Part shown: one piece after another, positions 57,701 through 64,000 of the stretch
How the letters are laid out: every line of letters starts with the position of its first letter
Position numbering within the stretch: position 1 is the first letter of the stretch
Source of the DNA: Nilaparvata lugens
Lineage: Eukaryota > Arthropoda > Insecta > Hemiptera > Delphacidae
Length of the DNA stretch: 64,000 bases
Assembly: GCF_014356525.2 (NCBI RefSeq)
Contig: NC_052506.1
Span: 29,828,192-29,892,191, forward strand
Reading direction: 5' to 3'
Made by a program: the position numbers and the translations under genes
Notes under the pieces: generated by a model
Databases searched by the model: none
Told to the model about the DNA's origin: nothing
Seen by the model: only the letters and a program-made list of their open reading frames with translations

Positions 57701-59019
57701 GAAAAAAAAACTTTAGACTTTTTTGAAGTATGTTTTAATTGCTTGATTGTATTTTTTTAAGGAAATAAATTCATGTATTATTATTATTTTATCATCATTT
57801 AGTACGAGACTCATGGTATGTAAGTGCCTACAAGGGAGAGCCATGAGTGAACTTGAGCTCGATCATCGAAGATGAATTTACAAACTCGAATAATTTCATA
57901 AAGAAGACGGCTGAAAAACATTGTCTTTGAAATAGCAATGACTGGACTCCAGCCATATAGAATAATTCATTGTTCAATATTGATAGCAATCAAAACTGTT
58001 TTTCAACAGTATCTTTGCACACTACGGTACTGAAGTGATTGATATTATTATTGATATTATTAAATGATTTGATATTTGAAGAGTTATCAGAGTTAGTTAT
58101 ATTTGGAATAAATGTTTTAGCTGGGGAGAGCAATATAGACGAGCATAAGACACATTCAATGAATGAAAAATCTAATGGTTGGAAAAATAGGTAGATGAAA
58201 GAAAGATAATCTCTTTCAATTGATTCTCATTAAAATAAGGCTCTAAAAATACATATTATTCTGGAATTCAGAAAGAGATGAAATGTTCAATTTATTCAGT
58301 AAATCGTATAGTGTTACTCAAAGGCCATGTCAAACCGACTTCGACCCGACTTGTACCGGGAGCAATTATTCTATAATCTCTCTCTGTGTTATCAAGAAGT
58401 ATGCCAGGTCAAATAGAGGTTGCTTAGCAGGAGAAAGTACCACCAAGTACTGCGCACTACCGCTTGCTAGGTGATTTTTCTTGTGGAGCGGATGCGAAGT
58501 GAACGGTGAAACTTGTCTCAATTTAATATTACAAAAACAAATTAATTTCAAGAATGGATTGATTGAATATGTATATACGGAAATAGATTCCCATAACAAG
58601 CAGCCGGCTTCTCCCACTACTTGAGAATATCTACAAACACCGGCGCTCACACATGGCTTTGCTAAAATCATCCGCTACTGGCAGTAGTCGGTCTGGCAAG
58701 GCCTTTTAGTGGTGATTTCAGGAATGAAAACACTTCGATGAGTTGAGGAAATGAGGAAAATTGAAAACATAATTTGTAAAAACTTCAATGGCCTTCAACA
58801 TTGTCATCCTCTAGCTCGCTACTGGTAGCTGTTGTAGTCGGTCTGACAAGGCCTTTAATGCTGATTTGTATTAGCGCTGCTGTATTAGTGCTGCTTTAGT
58901 GCTGCTGTATTAGTGCTGATTTGGTGATTTATGAGCGAAGTAAGAGCTGTTATATAATTAATTTCCAACATTCTTTGAAATATCAAATATTCATATTAAA
59001 TTACTATTATTGTTATATT
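54759..59019. other. Intergenic DNA without recognised genes
   Basis: A locally GC-rich block (54830-55210) has no identifiable product. 55240-56100 is strongly pyrimidine-rich on the + strand, which creates several overlapping open frames of Phe, Ser and Leu. TCATATGGA occurs three times in tandem at about 56383-56412. Around 58690-58920 are two copies of GTAGTCGGTCTG-CAAGGCC and a small GCTGCTGTATTAGT tandem array. Confidence 0.55.
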
Positions 59020-59314
59020 CAATCAATCAATCAATCTTTTATTGTCAAGGAACATAAAAATGTTACAAACAACGTCATTTTCTACAATAGCTTATACAAA
59101 GACCGACAATACAATTAGTGAACAGTAAAATAATACAATATAATGATAGCAGACACTTGGACGCCTAAAACAATTAACAATATATAACTGTCAGACAAAA
59201 ATCTCTCTCACAGAATCCCTCCTTTTTATTAGCAAATCCCTCAAGTGAGTCTTGAATTTTGGAACGTTCATCGTTCGAACGTCTACATCAAGTTCCTTGA
59301 ATAGCTTTACTGAC
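59020..59314 (-). mobile_element. LINE 3' end with ORF2 C-terminus, minus strand
   Basis: From 59310 leftwards the translation reads KLFKELDVDVRTMNVPKFKT, then HLRDLLIKRRDSVREIFV and stop (TGA, + strand 59191-59193). This is the typical last segment of CR1/Jockey-like ORF2. It is followed by a short UTR and a (TTGA)n tail, seen on the + strand as AATCAATCAATCAATC at about 59020. It is too short to contain any RT motif. Confidence 0.72.
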
Positions 59315-60950
59315 ATAATAATAATAAATGCTTTATTCAACCAATAAAAATAAATAAATTACATTACAATCACATTCAAGAACACAAACAAATTTCACAA
59401 TCATTAAACATTCAATAATGAAATAATAAATGAACAGAACCCTATGTGTAGATAAAATAAATAAAATAATACAATATTTAAAAAAAAAATAAAATAGGAT
59501 ATAATAATGAAAGATAAAAACAATGAAAGGTAAGTGCCCTTGAAGAAATATTAATGGCTCATCCCTCTTTAAGCATAATGCTTGTGCTGAGGGATGAGTC
59601 GCTTAACATAATAATTTTATCTTGGACTACAGTACAATAAACCAGAACACATTCAAACAAACCGGAATATCATTCAACTAAACAAAAAACTAACTACAAC
59701 AAAATAAACTAAAAATTCCTCCAACAAAACTAAAATAAACTGAATCAATTGTGTTATACATTTACACTATTTGTTATAAATATTTTAAACATTTGTACCA
59801 ATATTTAAAAAAACGAAACAAGAAAAATAATTTTTTAATCAACAAAGAACTCTTTCAACAGAACTAAATTTACAATCTATTTTGGTATAAACAAAATCAT
59901 ACCTATCCATATCTAATCTAATCTTAAAGAAGAAAATAAATAGAATAATTTTCTTCATTACCGTATTATATTGAAATATTGTTCTTTCAGAGTCACTGAA
60001 AATCAAATGAAACTGGTATATAAAATCAAAATAATGATAATGGACACAGTGAGAAAAACTAACAGAATGCATAGAAAGGATAAAAAGCAACAAAGAAAAG
60101 ACTCTCATGCACTTAATCCTCAATTCAATGTAATGAAACATTTAGGATGAAAAAGAGAGAGACATAAGTAAACATAAAGGCCTTATACATCAATCTTCAA
60201 TTTTGCCTCATTTCAAAGAAACAACGGACACCATTTTTGAATATAGAGAAGCTTGATGCAGGAACTATTGATAGAGGAAGTTGATTGAATAAACGGGGCC
60301 CCCTGGAAAAAGCATGATCTGCAACTGCAGTAGTCCTGAGACGGGGCTCCTCAAGGAGTTCTCTAAGTTGTCTTCGTGTACCATACATGTGTACCGCAGA
60401 TAAAGGAAGATTTATGTGGTCTCAAATAGATAAACTTTAATAATTCAAATTCAAAAAGATGTGGTATACTAAATACCAGAAATTCTCTGTATATATATTC
60501 AGAAGGGTATCTTATTGGTTTTTTAAGACAGATTTTTATAATTTTTTTGTGTAATAGAATTAGTGGCTGCATAATAGAAGCCCCACAGTTTCCCCAACCA
60601 ATGATTCCATAGCTCACAATAGACTGTATTAAGGCTAAGAATACCATTCTTAGTTGGTGTAGAGGCAAAATATTCCTCAACTGAACAAATTTATGAATCA
60701 ATTTTCTCAGTCTGGAGCACAAATATGCCACATGACATGTATTTCCATTTTTCCTTAGAGCTTGTATATTGATTGCTCTCAATTCTAACATTAAGACTGC
60801 TTCTTGTGGGGTAACTGTGGATATCACCATTCACTCTAAAATTACTAAGGTGCTTTTCAACATTATAAACAACATGAAAACACATGAAGTTAAGGCAGAG
60901 TCAATAACCTCAATCTACGGAACAGCGCTCTACATGAAGCGCTCTGCATG
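59315..60950 (-). mobile_element. LINE 3' part, minus strand (possibly two nested copies)
   Basis: The + strand start ATAATAATAAATGCTTTATT is a LINE-type tail. It is followed by about 870 bp of A-rich 3' UTR, then ORF2 C-terminal pieces up to about 60950. A segment near 60.7-60.89 kb carries a second C-terminal motif (HSYPTRSSLNVRIESN) upstream of the thumb region, where it does not belong. This suggests a nested or rearranged second copy. Confidence 0.75.
60197..60885 (-). pseudogene. LINE ORF2 C-terminal fragments
   Basis: 60363-60830 contains LRMVFLALIQSIVSYGIIGW and PIRYPSEYIYREFLVF, parallel to the LINE A segment MIYFAFVQSLIQYGIVVWGG and LYPSEYLFF. A frame change near 60380 leads to 60197-60388 with AVADHAFSRGPRLFNQLPLS and FKNGVRCFFEMRQN, the usual ORF2 end. 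The RT palm is absent. It is related to LINE A rather than LINE C. Confidence 0.8.
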
Positions 60951-63104
60951 ATATATTTGATATCATCATTCTCTCTCATTCTATTCACTTCATGAAATTT
61001 ATTTTTTATTATTGATAATTAAAATGCAAATGTAAGATAACGCTCCTTCATCATTCGAATTTAGTTTTTTTATCAGATTGTAATATTTTAGCGGAAAAGT
61101 GTGTTCTTTGAGAGATTTTACGAATGGAAACACTTTGATGAGTTGATTAAATGAGAAATTTTGAACACAGATCACGAACTGAACATAATTTTTGAACACT
61201 TTGATGGCCCTCAGCATTGTTATTTTCCACCTTCCCACGATCACGAGTGAAACTCTTCATATTATGAGTATTTCGGTTTTCTGATGATTGAAGTACGGTA
61301 GGCTGCTGCATTTAAAATTGAAAGAGTAAGATAGTAATTTTCAATTCGCCTCAGGCTATTTTTCACCATTCATCATTCGTTTTTTCTATAATGCTAATGG
61401 AGTAGCAGTGTACCTGTTACTCCGGTGAGAAGGAAAAGTATGAAATTCTCTGGCAAACAAGAAATCATGATTGATGTATGGAGAGCAAAATACACATATG
61501 ACAGTGAGATGAAATGGCGAGGAAACCACAGAGTTAAAAACTCATCCTGAAATTTGAGAGATTCCACGAATGAAAACACTTTGACTAGAGAAAGTAATAT
61601 AATTATCATGATAATCATATGAATTGCGTGAATTGTATCCAGTGATTGCCTGATTTTCTTTCCCCATCTGTGAATTAATTTTGAGTTCCTGCTTTCGAAT
61701 GTGAAAGAATGCAATTCTTATGTACAAATGGAAGAATCAATGTACGAATTGATCTATGGCGATCCATGGCATAGATCATAGAATAATCTACATACTATTC
61801 TGCTTTGGATTTCATGATTCGATTTATGAGCGAAAACAATAGAAGATCAAATATGTGGCTGAAATTTGCGTGATCCTCTCAAGAACTATTTTGAGAAAAA
61901 TAACTCAACTCTTCTACTGTATGAAATTTTTTCCAAAGTCATTACCATGACAAAAATCTGGTTTTAATCTCTGTCTGAGTCTCTATATATTATTATACTC
62001 TCTATACATTATAATTTTTCATTATGAATAAGTAGATCAATGTGAAATATTACCAATTAATGTTTTAACACGATTTTAACCCTATATGCAATTCTGTACT
62101 GTGCTATACTGTATATGCTATACTGCAATTCTGTCGATAAATTCGATAAAAAGGAGAATTGCCTAATATAGAACTAAAATTAAATTAAAAATCAATCAAT
62201 GATATGAACGTGAGGGTGGCTTAGCACTGAGCAGACATTAGCAGTCTGTGCCTGGCCTTTTGAAACAGAATTAAAAAAAAAATGTTTGAATATAATTTAG
62301 AATTTGAGAATAGGCCGACACATCTTGAAAATACCTGAGCCTATACTCAATCCATGCAGGTGAACGGGCTAGAGTCACGAAAACATCAATTAATTTTGCC
62401 ATGCCTGATTTCATAGATTTCTACTATAAACTAACACTAAACTTTGAAATAATTGGAAAATACAAACAACTTCAATAACATTGGCAACTAAAATCGGACA
62501 AAGGAAACAACAATTTCATGCTACTTTGTTGACATTCTTCATCTGATTTGAGGGCGCATTACTATCTCTCGTTTACATAGCAATACGTCACAAAATCGAA
62601 CGATATCAGTCATAAAATAACAAATTTATTTCAATGCAATAACTCAAGAAAGAAAAGCCGGTTGAACCCAATTTTCGTCGATAATAACCCATATAACACA
62701 TTTCATAAATTTCAAATCCCCACTTTTTATTGACATTCTTGAATGAAGCTTTTGTTTTACTACACTGCACTTTCGTTGGTCTGTACGGTGCTTTATCTTC
62801 GAGGTTACAGTACCTTGTTTTTGGCGGTGAACTTTTACCGGTTGAATTTGGCTTGACGGCGACATCTTACGTCCCTAGACGATCCTGTCATCTGAACGGG
62901 TGTCTTGAAGCGGTGTTACATAAAGTTGCGGAGCCAAAGGGGTGGTACATGAAGTTGGTTTGGGTCACACATGAACCGCTGTAAATAAATGTTTTACAGC
63001 ATTAATTTCTAACTCTTCCTACAATTCATCAAAAGCTAAGACAGGAGTTATCTATTGATTGCTGATTATTAAAATTCTCTCATTCTATTTGCATCCTCGT
63101 TTTA
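60951..63104. other. Intergenic DNA with minor dispersed repeats
   Basis: A motif with GAATG-AAACACTTTGATGAGTTGA occurs at about 61122 and (partly) 61565, and also at 58730, so it belongs to a local dispersed repeat. 62510-63000 has higher G+C and open frames on both strands (62644-62865 minus, 62730-62984 plus), but no motif decides whether either is real. I see no other gene. Confidence 0.5.
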
Positions 63105-63105
63105 T

Positions 63106-64000
63106 ACAGGGTGATTCATAATTATGGTAAAATAATTTAATACGTGATAGTAGAGGTAAAAATTAAAAAAAAGTTCTTTTAAACATATATCCAAAAACGC
63201 TTCATTAGCGAGCTATAAAGGGTGAAAGATTTCGCCCGGAATTCAGTTCCTCTGGTGAAATACACCGATGCTGAATTGTTTGGGGACTAGTTTTTGAAAA
63301 ACTTATGCTGGATTCATATGGAAAAATATCTGAAAAATTGAATAAAACTAAATCTGGAAGCTGTAGTGTGAGTAGTTTTTTGAGAAAAAAGTTGAAATAT
63401 GCAAAAAATCTAAGTAGAAAAACACAGACTTCCACGTTTGATGCCCAATAACTTTCTTTAATGATCAGTAAACAAATAATTTTCGCAAAAAAAATTGTAG
63501 AGAATTTAATTCTGAAAAGAATTATGTAAGCTGTGTAAACTAAATTTGAATAAAAGTTGGATAAAATGTATTCTTATGTAGTACATCACACCACAAAAAT
63601 TTGCTGTCTTATGAGGAGAGAACTAATAACTCATAAGTTGTAGCTGATTGCAGATAAAATATTCGGTTTTTTATGAAAAGTTTTCTTTTATATGGAAGTA
63701 GCATATCTAAATGACATTAAACTTATACCAAAAGACTAGTAGATTATGCCATTAAGCCTGGGAGGAAGCTCGAACAGATCTACTATGATTCCTGCCCAAA
63801 TGTTCACTAAAAACTGATGTTGTGGAAGATGAGGATTGATGGCATGAGGATTCTCAGCTGCCCAAATATGTTGGTTGTGGATGTAAACGATAGCTGTTCT
63901 TGTAAAGTGTGCCTCGTCGGTAAATAAAACGGTTGTTAAAGAGTTTGGGTAAACAAGTTTTACTAAAAACCATCGGCAAATACCAGCACGGGGAATACAG
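63106..64000 (-). mobile_element. Tc1/mariner-superfamily DNA transposon, right-truncated by window
   Basis: It starts at the + strand TATACAGGGTGATTCATAAT, a terminal sequence common in arthropod Tc1/mariner-like elements, and contains a transposase fragment reading leftwards from the window edge. The DNA between 63130 and 63735 is non-coding and probably the element's decayed or deleted 3' part. The other end lies beyond base 64000. Confidence 0.72.
63736..64000 (-). pseudogene. Transposase fragment (Tc1/mariner, DDE type)
   Basis: Reading leftwards from 63998: CIPRAGICRWFLVKLVYPNS, then LTTVLFTDEAHFTRTAIVYI, a stretch with IWAAENPHAINPHLPQHQFL, then VNIWAGIIVDLFELPPRLNG, IIY and stop (63736-63738). 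The TDEAHF motif, carrying the first catalytic Asp of the DDE triad, and the FxVNxWAGI block are diagnostic for this superfamily. The segment that should carry the second and third acidic residues is absent after the stop. It is therefore a truncated, inactive copy. The N-terminal DNA-binding part lies outside the window. There is no ATG in this segment. Confidence 0.82.

Noticed and set aside
62644..62984. Possible small gene in the GC-richer segment
   Set aside because: Open frames occur on both strands with no domain, splice signals or start context to choose between them; left as unassigned.

Overview
The window is eukaryotic nuclear DNA, almost certainly from an insect. It is AT-rich, with GT-AG introns of up to 8 kb, AATAAA signals and many non-LTR retrotransposons, foldback elements and microsatellites. 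Several dispersed repeats (for example those at 37.2, 40.0 and 50.4-51.8 kb) resemble repeats I recall from delphacid planthopper genomes. A hemipteran such as a brown-planthopper relative is therefore my best inference, but it is unverified.

I can support only one host gene. Seven + strand exons between 4557 and 31180 encode the C-terminal 341 residues of an immunoglobulin-superfamily cell-surface protein: a complete Ig domain, a second complete Ig domain, one fibronectin type III domain and a hydrophobic GPI-anchor-like tail. Intron phases agree at every junction. The architecture resembles insect klingon/lachesin-like neural adhesion proteins. The signal peptide and first Ig domain must lie upstream of base 1.

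Everything else I can identify is repeat DNA. A decayed LINE (A) occupies 1-3.66 kb. The gene's introns carry a tRNA-related SINE and foldback relatives (5.7 and 9.4-9.8 kb), hairpin elements, an RT fragment (10.5 kb), a 347-bp-arm inverted repeat (15-16 kb), a 1-kb TATACAGAGTGTT foldback element (17.5 kb), a TIR MITE (26.8 kb) and LINE 3' ends. Downstream come a minus-strand LINE (31.7-33.3 kb), a second TATACAGAGTGTT foldback element (35.9-36.9 kb), a 1.8-kb AAACATTT minisatellite (37.9-39.7 kb) leading into a 1.47-kb tandem duplication (to 42.7 kb), a nearly full-length LINE (B, 44.6-50.15 kb), a dispersed repeat broken by a hAT-like end (50.35-51.8 kb), a minus-strand LINE (C, 52.6-54.3 kb), nested LINE 3' ends (59.0-60.95 kb) and a Tc1/mariner-type transposase fragment at the right edge.

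The most unusual pattern is a cluster of long direct duplications between 37.9 and 54.8 kb. They measure 1472, 833, 217 and about 480 bp. Two sit inside repeats or tandem arrays, and two flank a transposon fragment. They are either real rearrangements or an assembly/haplotype artefact; long reads would decide. I found no prokaryotic features, CRISPR arrays, rRNA genes or intact tRNA genes, and no convincing undescribed gene system.
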